DNA of 64,000 nucleotides from Roseomonas sp. HF4 (GCF_005222755.1 NZ_STGD01000016.1:50115-114114); one strand, 5' to 3'; shown: positions 23,833 to 34,093, numbered from the stretch's first letter. Made by a program: numbers and translations. The notes: generated by a model not told the origin, from the sequence alone.

Positions 23833-24216
23833 TCAGCGCCGCGGCGCCGGGTCCTGCATCGCCACCGCGATCGTACGCTGGCGGCAGACATCGACCGCGA
23901 GGCGCTCCGCCTCTCGCCCGTCGCGCAGCGTCAGGCGGATGTCGAACGGGCAGCCGATGCCCTCCGCGGCACGCATCGCGAAGGCCGAGCCGGGCGCCAG
24001 GCTCCTGCCGCCCAGCGGGTCGGCGCCCCAGGGCGCGCCCGCGCCGCTGCGCACCACGTTCAGCCCCGTCGCGCGGACCCCGGTCGCGTTCACGACGCGG
24101 AAGGGCTCGCTCTGGGCACGGGTGCCGGCCGGACCGGCCGGAAGTGCCAGGACTGCCAGGACTGCCAGGACTGCCAGGACTGCCAGGACTGCCAGGATCG
24201 CCACGCGAATTTGCAT
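23833..24216 (-). CDS. Small secreted protein paralogous to the protease N-terminal domain
   Basis: A 127-residue exported protein. After MQIRVAI the hydrophobic core of the signal is a run of V-L-A triplets encoded by a 9-bp tandem repeat, cleaved probably near TRAQ. The mature domain (SEPFRVVNATGVRATGLNVV, WGADPLGGRSLAPG, GCPFDIRLTLRDG, VDVC) aligns with residues 25-105 of the protease encoded just downstream, keeping two Cys. This compact domain occurs widely as small Tat/Sec-exported proteins in Acetobacteraceae and Rhizobiales; the function is unknown. It is divergent from copA. Confidence 0.75.
   Translation of the reverse strand: MQIRVAILAVLAVLAVLAVLAVLALPAGPAGTRAQSEPFRVVNATGVRATGLNVVRSGAGAPWGADPLGGRSLAPGSAFAMRAAEGIGCPFDIRLTLRDGREAERLAVDVCRQRTIAVAMQDPAPRR
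24145..24195. repeat. 9-bp tandem repeat inside a signal-peptide coding region
   Basis: Five perfect copies of GACTGCCAG (24151-24195) with a further partial copy, TGCCAG, at 24145-24150. On the coding (minus) strand each unit adds three hydrophobic residues (V-L-A). Copy-number change would lengthen or shorten the signal-peptide core without a frameshift. Confidence 0.95.
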
Positions 24217-24274
24217 ACGTCATCCGGTTTGACGGCTGCCCCGGCCTGTCAATGACGGAGCATGGCAAGGGGTG

Positions 24275-24305
24275 TTGACCTTCCCATATTGGGAAGGCCG
24301 AGGTT
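24275..24305 (+). promoter_or_regulatory. CueR operator and copper-inducible promoter of copA
   Basis: A -35 element TTGACC (24275-24280) is followed by the inverted repeat CCTTCCC-ATATT-GGGAAGG (24279-24297) inside a long 19-20 bp spacer, the MerR-family arrangement. The sequence ACCTTCC-N7-GGAAGG matches CueR sites before E. coli copA. The -10 (around GAGGTT, 24300-24305) is weak, as expected when an activator must twist the spacer. A cueR gene lies in the same operon. Confidence 0.85.
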
Positions 24306-24327
24306 GCGTGCGACAAGGAGACCACCG

Positions 24328-26699
<2,372 letters not shown>

Positions 26700-26703
<4 letters not shown>

Positions 26704-27089
26704 ACATCGGGGAGGCGGCGGCGGCGTCGGGCATATCGGCCAAGATGATCCGCCACTACGAGGCGATCGGCCTGCTGCGCGCGGGGCGCGGGGCGAACGG
26801 CTACCGCGTCTACGGTGCGCGCGACGTCGCGGTGCTGCGCTTCATCCGCCATGCGCGCGACCTCGGCTTCCCGCTCGAGGACGTGCGGCGGCTGCTGGCG
26901 CTGTGGCAGGATCGCGCCCGCGCGAGCGCCGAAGTGAAGCGGCTTGCGCTCGCGCATGTCGCCGCGCTGGAAAGCAAGGCAGAGTCGCTCCGCAGCATGG
27001 CGGCCAGCCTCGGCCACCTCGCGCTCCACTGCCACGGCGACGCGCGCCCCGACTGCCCGATCCTCGACGACCTCGCACGCAAGGAATGA
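26700..27089 (+). CDS. cueR: CueR-type MerR regulator, copper sensing
   Basis: A 129-residue dimeric activator. The N-terminal winged helix (MNIGEAAAASGISAKMIRHYEAIGL) is typical MerR, a long dimerisation helix follows, and the metal loop has Cys111 and Cys119 (HCHGDARPDCPI), the two-Cys arrangement that binds Cu(I), Ag(I) or Au(I) in CueR. It overlaps copA by ATGA and precedes copZ, so the regulator is part of the operon it controls through the palindrome at 24279-24297. Placing cueR between pump and chaperone gives positive autoregulation. Confidence 0.92.
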
Positions 27090-27094
27090 GAGAG

Positions 27095-27310
27095 ATGGAA
27101 AAGACCGACCAGCCCCTGATCACGCTGAAGGTGGAGGGCATGTCCTGCGGCCATTGCGCGCAGGCCGTGACCGCCGCGATCCAGGCCAAGGACCCGGCCG
27201 CGAAGGTCGTGGTGGACGTGGCCGGGGGCACGGTGAAGACCGAGACCGTGCTGCCGCGCCACGTCGTCTCGATGGCGGTGGAGGAGGAAGGCTACGCGGT
27301 GAAGGGCTGA
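27095..27310 (+). CDS. copZ: Copper chaperone, CopZ type
   Basis: A 71-residue single heavy-metal-associated domain with GMSCGHC (Cys18/Cys21), the Cu(I)-binding loop. It would carry Cu(I) in the cytoplasm and hand it to CopA. Complete beta-alpha-beta-beta-alpha-beta length. Five bases separate it from the cueR stop, with GAGAGAG before the ATG serving as ribosome site. Third gene of the copA-cueR-copZ operon. Confidence 0.9.
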   Translation: MEKTDQPLITLKVEGMSCGHCAQAVTAAIQAKDPAAKVVVDVAGGTVKTETVLPRHVVSMAVEEEGYAVKG

Positions 27311-27347
27311 CCGCCCGGAACCGCCGAAGCCTTGGCGGATCAAGGCG

Positions 27348-27361
27348 TTGATCTGAATCAA
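27348..27361. promoter_or_regulatory. FNR/DNR-type box upstream of a Crp/Fnr regulator
   Basis: TTGATCTGAATCAA is a perfect TTGAT-N4-ATCAA palindrome about 70 bases before the regulator start at 27431 and 37 bases after copZ. The same pattern occurs before narK and before the second Crp/Fnr gene. It likely mediates control by FNR/DNR-like proteins, perhaps autoregulation. Confidence 0.8.
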
Positions 27362-27430
27362 CCTGCGCGGCCGGCGGCGCTGCGATCATGCCGCCATGCA
27401 GCACGCAACGCGTATTCAGGACGGACCGCG

Positions 27431-28132
27431 ATGCCGGCGACACGTGCCCCCGCCGGCGTGAGGGAGCTTGGCCCGCTGCTCTCGGCCGCCAGGGCCGAGA
27501 CGCGCGCGAGGTTGCTCGACCGCGCGAAGCCGGTGGCACTGCCGCGCGGCGCGCTGCTGTTCCCGCAGGACGCGCCGGCCGACTTCCTCTACCTGCTGCT
27601 GCAGGGCTCGATCGGCCTCAGCACCGCCGAGGCCGGCGGCGCGACCATGGTCGAGATCCTGAGCGCCGGCGACGCCGTCGTCATCGCCGCGGTGATGCTG
27701 GGCCTCCCTTCCCCCGTCGCGGCGATGGCGCTGGCGCCGACCCGCCTGATCGCCCTGCCGGCCGAGGAGGTGCGCGCCGCCGCGGCGGCCGATCCCGGCC
27801 TGATGCACGCGGCGATGGCGCAGATGGCGCGCCAGTGGCGGCTGATGATCGACCAGGTGGTGGACCTCAAGACGCGCGACGCGACGCAGCGCGCGGCGCA
27901 TTTCCTGGCGTGCCGCCTGGTCGCCGCGCGCGGCGCGGTCGAACTGCCCGAGCCCCGCGCCGCCATCGCCGCCCGGCTCGGCATGACGCCAGAGAGCCTG
28001 TCGCGCGCGCTGCACGGGCTCGCGGATGCGGGGCTGCTGCGGCTGCATGGGCGCCGCGTGGACGTGCCGGACCGTGCGGCGCTGCTGCGCGCGGCGCTGC
28101 CGCGCGGCGAGGCGCGGTCGCGCCCCGCGTGA
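27431..28132 (+). CDS. Crp/Fnr family transcriptional regulator
   Basis: A 233-residue regulator with an N-terminal cyclic-nucleotide-binding-like beta-barrel (residues about 25-125: LFPQDAPADFLYLLLQGSIG), a dimerisation helix (RQWRLMIDQVVDLK) and a C-terminal HTH (IAARLGMTPESLSRALHGL). The recognition helix carries E-x2-S-R, the FNR residues that read TTGAT, which fits the box upstream. No N-terminal Cys cluster is present, so it is not a classic Fe-S FNR; a heme or NO-sensing DNR-like role is possible. It is a close paralogue of the regulator at 38154-38825. Confidence 0.85.
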   Translation: MPATRAPAGVRELGPLLSAARAETRARLLDRAKPVALPRGALLFPQDAPADFLYLLLQGSIGLSTAEAGGATMVEILSAGDAVVIAAVMLGLPSPVAAMALAPTRLIALPAEEVRAAAAADPGLMHAAMAQMARQWRLMIDQVVDLKTRDATQRAAHFLACRLVAARGAVELPEPRAAIAARLGMTPESLSRALHGLADAGLLRLHGRRVDVPDRAALLRAALPRGEARSRPA

Positions 28133-28224
28133 CGCCGGGCGCAGCGTCGTGCATCCGGCCGCCGAGGGCTTTGCAGGCCGTGCGGCGCGTGGTGCCATGC
28201 GCGCTCCAGCAGGGGAAATGCCGC

Positions 28225-28773
28225 ATGGCCCGCGTGCCCGACATGACGACCGCCGACCTGAAGCCGGAAGACCGCGACCTGCTGACGCGCGACATCGCGC
28301 TGCACCGCGCGCTGACGAACAGCCCCAACGCGGCGCGGGCCTTCTCGGGGCTCGGGCGGTTCATCCGGCACACCTCGGTGCTCGACCCGCGGCTGCGCGA
28401 GCTCGCGATCCTTCAGGTCGGCTGGCTGGCGCGATCGGCCTATGAATGGTCGCACCATGTGAAGATCGGCTTCGACTTCGGCGTGACCGAGGCCGACATC
28501 CACGCGCTGATCGCGGAGAGCGAGGGCGGCGAATCGGCCCTCGAGCCGCTGGCGCGGCTGGTGCTGCTGGCGGCGCGCGAATGCCACGCGGGGCCGGGTG
28601 TCAGCGCGGCGACCTTCGAGCGGCTGCGCGCCCATTTCGACAACGAGCGCCTGGTCGACCTGGTGCTCACGATCTCGTTCTACTGCGCCGTGGTGCGGGT
28701 GCTGGCGTCGCTCGATATCCGGGTGGAGCCGGACTACCAGCCGTATCTGGACCGGTTTCCTCTGCCGGCGTGA
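28225..28773 (+). CDS. Carboxymuconolactone decarboxylase family protein
   Basis: A 182-residue all-helical protein of the CMD/AhpD superfamily. ARAFSGLGRFIRHTSVLDPRLRELAIL and a following YEWSHHVKIGFDFGVTEADI are the family core. The AhpD-type CxxC is absent; the position near YEW-SHH has His residues instead, as in the CMD-like branch. The ribosome site AGGGGAA precedes the ATG at 28225. Members act as lactone decarboxylases or peroxide/antioxidant helpers; here the role is open. It follows the Crp/Fnr gene by about 90 bases and may be its target. Confidence 0.82.
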   Translation: MARVPDMTTADLKPEDRDLLTRDIALHRALTNSPNAARAFSGLGRFIRHTSVLDPRLRELAILQVGWLARSAYEWSHHVKIGFDFGVTEADIHALIAESEGGESALEPLARLVLLAARECHAGPGVSAATFERLRAHFDNERLVDLVLTISFYCAVVRVLASLDIRVEPDYQPYLDRFPLPA

Positions 28774-29142
28774 GGCGATCGGCGCTGGACTACGGTCTTC
28801 AGGGCACAGTCCAGGGATGGCTGGCGGGTCACCGGTCGGCGCGCTCGACGTCATGCCGGTTGCACCCGGCAGGGCGCATCACCGTCGCTCCGGCCGCGCC
28901 GCGGTCTCGTGCGACGACGGCAGAGACGCCACGAAACGGGTCCGATGGCCGCGCACCGCTCCTGTTCGGCGGAGATCGAACAGGCCGTTGCCTCGCACAC
29001 ATGGCCGGCGCGCGGCCGATGCGTGCGAGGCGTCCAGATCGTGGAGATCCCCATAAAAGTTTTCCCAGGCGCGAATTCCCGCGCGTCGATGCGGCGGCGA
29101 TCCTTGCAGCCGGTGAGGACCACAACCGTCGGGGAACGTCCC
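28774..29142. other. Gene-free stretch, less GC-rich
   Basis: No open frame here has plausible coding character. Base composition is lower in GC than the flanks, with an A/T-rich spot near 29050-29062 (CCATAAAAGTTTTCCC). It starts a patch (to about 31600) that differs in composition from the rest of the window and may be acquired or eroded DNA. Confidence 0.4.
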
Positions 29143-29253
29143 ATGATTTTCGGTTTGCCGATCGACCCATGGCTCGTCAAAGTCGCCTTCGTCGTCATCG
29201 GGTTCGCAGGCGTGGGCTTCGGATCCTGGGTGCTTGTGCGCAATCGCTTCTAG
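29143..29253 (+). CDS. Very small single-pass membrane protein
   Basis: A 36-residue frame, MIFGLPIDPWLVKVAFVVIG continuing FAGVGFGSWVLVRNRF. It is one hydrophobic helix with a short N-terminal tail and a basic C-terminus (RNRF), the usual shape of small membrane proteins. GGGGA lies 8 bases before the ATG. No homologue is recognised. It sits alone in a gene-poor patch, so the call rests on shape and ribosome site only. Confidence 0.4.
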   Translation: MIFGLPIDPWLVKVAFVVIGFAGVGFGSWVLVRNRF

Positions 29254-29645
29254 GCACCTTGGAACCGCGAACGGTTCGCGGTCATCGGGATACCGCGCTG
29301 AAGGCGCGCATCAGGGCGGCGACCTCGCGCACGGTGGCTGCGGGGCTTGGGGCGACTGCATGAAGGTCGTTTTGCTGCCTCGTGACTAGCGGAGGTGAGC
29401 GGCCCCGGGTTTGTCGGGAGCTCCAGCCTCTCAGGAGTCGGAATCCCCGATAAACCCGGAGCGGTTCAATCCGCGTCCGGATCGCACCCGAAAGCGCCTA
29501 TCTTTCGCTCGAATGGCGACCATTGACCGGTCAGACCCGACCCGCGCGCCATCCGGATGCTGTCACCGTTGCAAGCACCGGCGGATCGCCGATAGGCTCG
29601 GCCCTCGATGGCCGGATCGGCCGGCCACCTGGGGAAACCCGGCTC
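29254..29645. other. Gene-free stretch with an inverted repeat
   Basis: No convincing gene. The section holds an imperfect inverted repeat (29401-29462) that looks like mobile-element ends, and the promoter region for the flavoprotein gene at 29646. Composition is less GC-rich than the window average. Confidence 0.4.
29401..29462. repeat. Imperfect 23-bp inverted repeat, possible mobile-element remnant
   Basis: The left arm GCCCCGGGTTTGTCGGGAG (from 29402) pairs with the right arm, whose complement reads GCTCCGGGTTTATCGGGGA (29440-29462), leaving a short loop of about 16 bases. Most mismatches would be G-U pairs in RNA. It resembles two insertion-sequence ends face to face, or a small MITE. 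Confidence 0.5.
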
Positions 29646-30830
29646 ATGACGATCGCAAAGCCGCTGGCGGCAGCGCCGGCAGGTACCGCGAGCGGGATGT
29701 CGGCCGCGGGCTTTCGCGCGCAGTTGCGCGACCTTGCCGAGACGGTGGCGTTTGAACGGGCCGGTTTCGACGCTGCCGGCCGTCTGCCCGACGCGCTGTA
29801 TCGCAAGCTTGCCGCAATCGGCCTGTTCCGTCTGTGGCTGCCGGCTGCCCTGGGCGGGCCGGAGCTTACCGCACTCGATTTCATGGATGTGGTCGAAGAG
29901 GCCGCGGCGCTCGATGGGACGATCGGCTGGCTCGTCGGCAATGGCGGCGGCATGGGGCGCGCCGGCGCCTACCTTCCGGTCGACTGCGCATGGCAGATCT
30001 TCGCGGACCCCGAGGCATTCGTCGTCTCTGGAACAGGCGGCGTCGGGCGGGCGGTGCCTGTCGCCGGCGGCTACCGCGTGAGCGGGCGTTGGCCATTCGG
30101 CAGCGGTGCGCCGCATGCGACATGGTTCACGCCGGTCTGCGAAGTCGAGGACTCCGGCCGCGGCACTGGTCGCAAGATCTTTCCCTATGCGCCGCGCGCG
30201 GACGTGGTCCTGCACGACAACTGGCAGGTGGCCGGGTTGTGCGCGACAGGAAGCGTCGATTTCGAGCTGCGGGATGTCTTCGTGCCGGACCACTTCGTCC
30301 ATGCATTCCAGCCGGAACCGGTGCAGCCGGGCACGCTCTACCGATTGCCGACGGGCTCGATCTTTCCCTGGACGGTGGCGACGGTTCCCCTCGGACTGGC
30401 ACGTGGCGCACTCGCGGAGTTCGTGCGACTTGCCGTGAGCAGGAAGCGGCGGGGCGACAGCGTGCCCTTGGTGGAGCGCGAACTCGTCCAGTCGGAGATC
30501 GGGCGGATCGAGGCCCGACTGTCAGCTGGCCGCGCCTATCTCAGGCAGGCGATGACGGACCTGCTCGACGCCGTCGAGGCCGGCATTGACCTGGTGCCGA
30601 CGCGCGTGCGGCTCCGCCTGGCTTGCACCTTTGCCAGCGAGGGCGCGCTTTGGGCCATCGGTCGGCTGACCGAGATGGCCGGTGCCGTAGCGATCTTCCG
30701 GTCGTGCCCGCTCGAACGCTACGAACGTGACGCGCGCGCGGCAGCCAAGCACGTCGCGATGAGCCCGGCCGCCTATATCACCGGCGGGAAGCTGCTGCTT
30801 GAGCGGGATCTCGCGCACGCACATTTTTGA
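29646..30830 (+). CDS. Acyl-CoA dehydrogenase-like flavoprotein
   Basis: A 394-residue protein with the ACAD fold: an N-terminal helical domain (FDAAGRLPDALYRKLAAIGLFRLWLPAALGG), a middle beta domain (VVSGTGGVGRAVPVAGGYRVSGRW, then PFGSGAPHATWF) and a C-terminal helical bundle. It resembles the subgroup of flavin-dependent monooxygenases and desulfurisation-type enzymes (DszC/HpaB-like) more than fatty-acid dehydrogenases, because the usual catalytic Glu region is not obvious. It is followed after 17 bases by a tautomerase gene, suggesting a small catabolic unit for an aromatic or heterocyclic compound. Substrate unknown. Confidence 0.75.
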   Translation: MTIAKPLAAAPAGTASGMSAAGFRAQLRDLAETVAFERAGFDAAGRLPDALYRKLAAIGLFRLWLPAALGGPELTALDFMDVVEEAAALDGTIGWLVGNGGGMGRAGAYLPVDCAWQIFADPEAFVVSGTGGVGRAVPVAGGYRVSGRWPFGSGAPHATWFTPVCEVEDSGRGTGRKIFPYAPRADVVLHDNWQVAGLCATGSVDFELRDVFVPDHFVHAFQPEPVQPGTLYRLPTGSIFPWTVATVPLGLARGALAEFVRLAVSRKRRGDSVPLVERELVQSEIGRIEARLSAGRAYLRQAMTDLLDAVEAGIDLVPTRVRLRLACTFASEGALWAIGRLTEMAGAVAIFRSCPLERYERDARAAAKHVAMSPAAYITGGKLLLERDLAHAHF

Positions 30831-30847
30831 GTGAAAGGAGGAGGACG

Positions 30848-31234
30848 ATGCCCTGTGTGCGGATCGCTACCGGCCTCTGGGCTCAAGGCAAGGAGGCGAA
30901 GCTCATGGAGGCCGTGCAGGCGGCCATGGTCTCGGCCTTCAGGATCCCCGACGGCGATCGCGACCTTGTCGTCGATCTCCATGACGAGACCCGTCGAATC
31001 TATTCTCCCGGCAAGTCCGAGCGGTACACCCGGGTGGAGATCGTCGGCATCGCGGCGCGTTCCTCTGCCGCGAAGCGCGCGCTTTTTCAGGCCATCGCCG
31101 ACAACCTCGAAGCGCTTGGCGTGCCGCGGAACGAGACGAGGATCTATCTGATCGAGCCGCCGCCCGAGAGCTGGGGCGTGAAGGGGGGAATACCGGCTTC
31201 CGAGGCCGACCTCGGTTTCCGGATCGACGTTTAG
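30848..31234 (+). CDS. Tautomerase superfamily protein
   Basis: A 128-residue protein starting Met-Pro (MPCVRIATGLWAQGKEAKLM). After Met removal, Pro1 is the catalytic base of the 4-oxalocrotonate tautomerase/MIF superfamily. The length equals two fused beta-alpha-beta units, with RVEIVGIAARSSAAKRALFQ starting the second. A strong ribosome site (AAAGGAGGAGG) precedes the ATG. Paired with the flavoprotein gene just upstream, it probably isomerises a ring-cleavage or keto-enol product. Confidence 0.82.
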   Translation: MPCVRIATGLWAQGKEAKLMEAVQAAMVSAFRIPDGDRDLVVDLHDETRRIYSPGKSERYTRVEIVGIAARSSAAKRALFQAIADNLEALGVPRNETRIYLIEPPPESWGVKGGIPASEADLGFRIDV

Positions 31235-31628
31235 AGCAGATGCCTCTGACCAGATGGTTCGATCTGGCTGGAGCCCGCTGTCATGTGCCGCGAAGCGCGG
31301 AGGGAGGCCCGGCTGTCCAAGGTCGTGTGAACTAGCCTCAGCCGCACAGCCGACAGCCTTGTCCCAGATCGTGGCGAAAGGGGCGACGCCGCCTGCGCAA
31401 GCCCCGATCCCGCGTCGAGGCCTCAGGTGATCCTACGCCCGACCTAGTCCAGCGTGGGAGGTCGGCACGCCGGGAGAAGATGATGTTGGTCACTGTGCGT
31501 GCCGCCGGCACGAGCCCGCGTGCGCAGCAATCGGAAAATACGCGCGCGGTGCTCGGCGCATTTTCGCCCAGCGGGTCCGCTGTGGGTCCGCAACGAATTT
31601 TCAGGCTGTGGATAAGTTCGGTGAGACC
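31235..31628. other. Gene-free stretch before tRNA-Thr
   Basis: About 390 bases with no plausible gene. It lies downstream of the 3' end of the minus-strand tRNA, the place where integrative elements usually enter, but no integrase and no copy of the tRNA 3' end is seen. A/T-rich words (GGAAAATACG, CGAATTTTCAGG) contrast with the flanks. Confidence 0.4.
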
Positions 31629-31703
<75 letters not shown>

Positions 31704-31851
31704 CCCGTCGCGGCGCGCAGCCCCTGCGCGCCCCGGGCGGCGCTCTCTACCCCCCCGCCGCGCCGCGCGCAACCTTCCCCGCGCCCGCTCCGCAACCAAG
31801 TGTTTCGTGCCCGCGCATGAAAACCCCCGTCATGCTATCCCACCCCGGACC

Positions 31852-32844
31852 ATGCGCCGCCGCGTCCTCCTGCTTCTCCTCCTGGCCCTGCCTGCCGTCG
31901 GCGCCTGGGTCTGGTGGACCCTGCCCCCCGCCGTCGCCATCGCCATGGCCACCACCGGGCCCGCCATGCGCGCCGTCTACGCCACCGGCAGCGTCGAGCC
32001 CGTGCACTGGGCCAAGGTCGGCCCCGCCATCCGCGCCCGCCTGACCGAGGTTCTTGTCGAGGAAGGCCAGCGCGTGACCGAGGGCCAGCCCATGGCGCGC
32101 CTCGACAACCGCGAAGCCGCCCACCGCGCCGAGGAAGCCCGCGCCCGCGCCACCTTCGCCGAGGAGGAACTGGCCCGCATCCGCACCCTCGTCACCCGCG
32201 ACGTCGCCTCCCGCGCCACGCTCGACCGCGCCGAGGCCGAGGCCCGCGCCGTCCGCGCCGTGGCGGATGCCGCGATGCGCCGGCTCGACGACTACGTGGT
32301 GCGCGCACCGGCCGATGGCGTCGTGCTCCGCCGCGACGCCGAGGTGGGGGAGGTGGTCGACACCCCCGCCGCCCTGTTCTGGGTGGGCGAGCCCCGCCCG
32401 CTCCGCATCACCGCGGAGGTGGACGAGGAGGACATCGCCCAGGTCCGCGAGGGCCAGGAGGTGCTGCTCCGCGCCGACGCCTTTCCCGGCCAGGTGCTGA
32501 CCGCGACCGTCGCGCAGATCACGCCCAAGGGGGATGCGACGCGCAAGGCGTATCGCGTGCGGCTCGCGCTGCCCGACGACACGCCGCTGCTGATCGGCAT
32601 GACGGTCGAGGCCAACATCGTGCTCCGCCGCGCCGAGGCGGCGGTGCTGATCCCGCCCGCGGCACTTCGCGACAACCGCGTCTTCGTCGTCCGCGCCGAG
32701 ACGATCGAGGCGCGCCGCGTCGAGCCCGGCATCGAGGGCGCCCGCGCCGTCGAGATCCTGCGTGGCCTGGCCAGCGGCGAGGCGGTGGTGCTGAACCCGC
32801 CGGCCGGCCTCGTCTCCGGCCAGGCGGTGCGGCTCAGGCCATGA
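31852..32844 (+). CDS. Periplasmic adaptor (membrane fusion protein, MacA/HlyD type) of an ABC exporter
   Basis: A 330-residue adaptor. The N-terminal anchor or signal MRRRVLLLLLLALPAVGAWV is followed by a lipoyl/barrel-sandwich domain split by a helical hairpin (VEEGQRVTEGQPMARLDNRE, then DDYVVRAPADGVVLRRDAEV), a beta-barrel (VDEEDIAQVREGQEVLL) and a membrane-proximal domain. It overlaps the permease start (ATGA at 32841) and is part of a three-gene ABC efflux set with the FtsX-like permease and the LolD-like ATPase. The ATG at 31852 starts the signal. Substrate unknown. Confidence 0.88.
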   Translation: MRRRVLLLLLLALPAVGAWVWWTLPPAVAIAMATTGPAMRAVYATGSVEPVHWAKVGPAIRARLTEVLVEEGQRVTEGQPMARLDNREAAHRAEEARARATFAEEELARIRTLVTRDVASRATLDRAEAEARAVRAVADAAMRRLDDYVVRAPADGVVLRRDAEVGEVVDTPAALFWVGEPRPLRITAEVDEEDIAQVREGQEVLLRADAFPGQVLTATVAQITPKGDATRKAYRVRLALPDDTPLLIGMTVEANIVLRRAEAAVLIPPAALRDNRVFVVRAETIEARRVEPGIEGARAVEILRGLASGEAVVLNPPAGLVSGQAVRLRP

Positions 32845-34085
32845 GGCTGATCCTCGACATCGCGCGCGGCATGCTCTCCCGCCGCCGGCGCCAGACGCTG
32901 GTGAGCGTGCTGGGTGTCGCGCTCGGCGTCGCGTTCTTCATCGCCATCGCCTCGCTGATGCGCGGCTTCCAGACCTACTTCGTGCAGCAGGTCATCGACG
33001 TGCAGCCGCACATCGTCATCAAGGACGAGACGCGTCGCCCGCTGCCCCAGGCGGCGGAACTGGCGCTGCCCGACGGCGCCGTCTCGGTCAACGGCGTCAA
33101 GCCGCGCGACCGCATCCGCGGCATCCGCTCGGCCGGCGAGAAGCTCGCGATCCTGGAGGCGATCCCGGGCGCGGCGGCCGCGCCCATCCTGACCGGCCCG
33201 GCGCTGCTGCGGTACGGATCGCGCGACGTCACCATCACCGTCACCGGCATCGAGCCCGCCCGCTACCGCCGCGTCGCGAACCTCGAGAAGGACATGATCC
33301 ACGGCAGCCTCGAGGAGCTGCGCCAGGCCGCGAACGGCCTCATCATCGGCTCGGGCCTCGCGCTGCGCCTGGGCGTCGAGATGGGCGACACGGTGATCGC
33401 CGTCTCGCCCCGCGGTGTCTCGCTGCAGATGAAGATCGTGGGCATCTTCCACACCGGGCTCGTCAGCCTCGACCAGTCGGCGGGCTATGCGCTGCTCAAG
33501 GTCAACCAGGTGCTGCAGGACCGCCCGAACGTGGTCAACCAGATCCTGCTGCGGCTGGCCGACGTGACGCGCGCCGAGCCATTGGCGCGCGAGATCGAGG
33601 CCCGCTTCGGCGACCGCACCGAAAGCTGGGAGGAGCAGAACCGCAACATCCTGACCGTGTTCGTGATCCAGAATGCGATCATGTACAGCGTGACGGGCGC
33701 GATCCTGCTGGTGGCCGCCTTCGGCATCTACAACATCATCTCGACCGTGGTGTTCGAGAAGACGCGCGACATCGCCATCCTGAAGTCGCTCGGCTTCACG
33801 GAAGGCGACATCCAGCGGCTGTTCCTGGTGCAGGGCATCATCGCGGGGCTGCTCGGCGCCCTCCTCGGCTGCATCATCGGCCAGGTCATGATCGAGGGGC
33901 TGGCACAGATCCGCTTCAACACCGAGACGCCGGCCGGCAACGACCGCTTCCTGCTGGCGCGCGACTGGCGGATCTTCGCCGTTGCCTCGGTCTTCGCGGT
34001 GGCCTCGGCGGCGATCGCGGCGGTCATCCCGGCACGGCGGGCGTCGCGGCTCGACCCGGTGCAGATCGTCAGGGGGGCGGCGTGA
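32841..34085 (+). CDS. FtsX-like ABC transporter permease
   Basis: A 414-residue MacB/LolC-type permease with four helices: one near residues 20-42 (QTLVSVLGVALGVAFFIAIA), a long periplasmic domain, then three in the C-terminal FtsX region (MYSVTGAILLVAAFGIYNII, IAGLLGALLGCIIG, FAVASVFAVASAAIAAVIPA). KTRDIAILKSLGFTEGDIQ is the coupling segment. Starts inside the adaptor gene (ATGA). The ATPase gene follows only after a 148-base palindromic repeat. Confidence 0.9.
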   Translation: MRLILDIARGMLSRRRRQTLVSVLGVALGVAFFIAIASLMRGFQTYFVQQVIDVQPHIVIKDETRRPLPQAAELALPDGAVSVNGVKPRDRIRGIRSAGEKLAILEAIPGAAAAPILTGPALLRYGSRDVTITVTGIEPARYRRVANLEKDMIHGSLEELRQAANGLIIGSGLALRLGVEMGDTVIAVSPRGVSLQMKIVGIFHTGLVSLDQSAGYALLKVNQVLQDRPNVVNQILLRLADVTRAEPLAREIEARFGDRTESWEEQNRNILTVFVIQNAIMYSVTGAILLVAAFGIYNIISTVVFEKTRDIAILKSLGFTEGDIQRLFLVQGIIAGLLGALLGCIIGQVMIEGLAQIRFNTETPAGNDRFLLARDWRIFAVASVFAVASAAIAAVIPARRASRLDPVQIVRGAA

Positions 34086-34093
34086 CGGAAGGG

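Noticed and set aside
24145..24255. Plus-strand reading of the 9-bp repeat as a Cys-Gln-Asp repeat peptide
   Set aside because: It is the antisense of the signal-peptide coding repeat; it has no ribosome site and ends a long shadow frame.
24262..24327. Upstream start for copA
   Set aside because: It would begin before the CueR operator and translate the promoter; the ATG at 24328 has AAGGAG and a normal N-terminus.
28797..29056. Small frames between the CMD gene and the 36-residue membrane protein
   Set aside because: No ribosome sites, Arg-rich composition in several overlapping frames and no similarity to a known protein.
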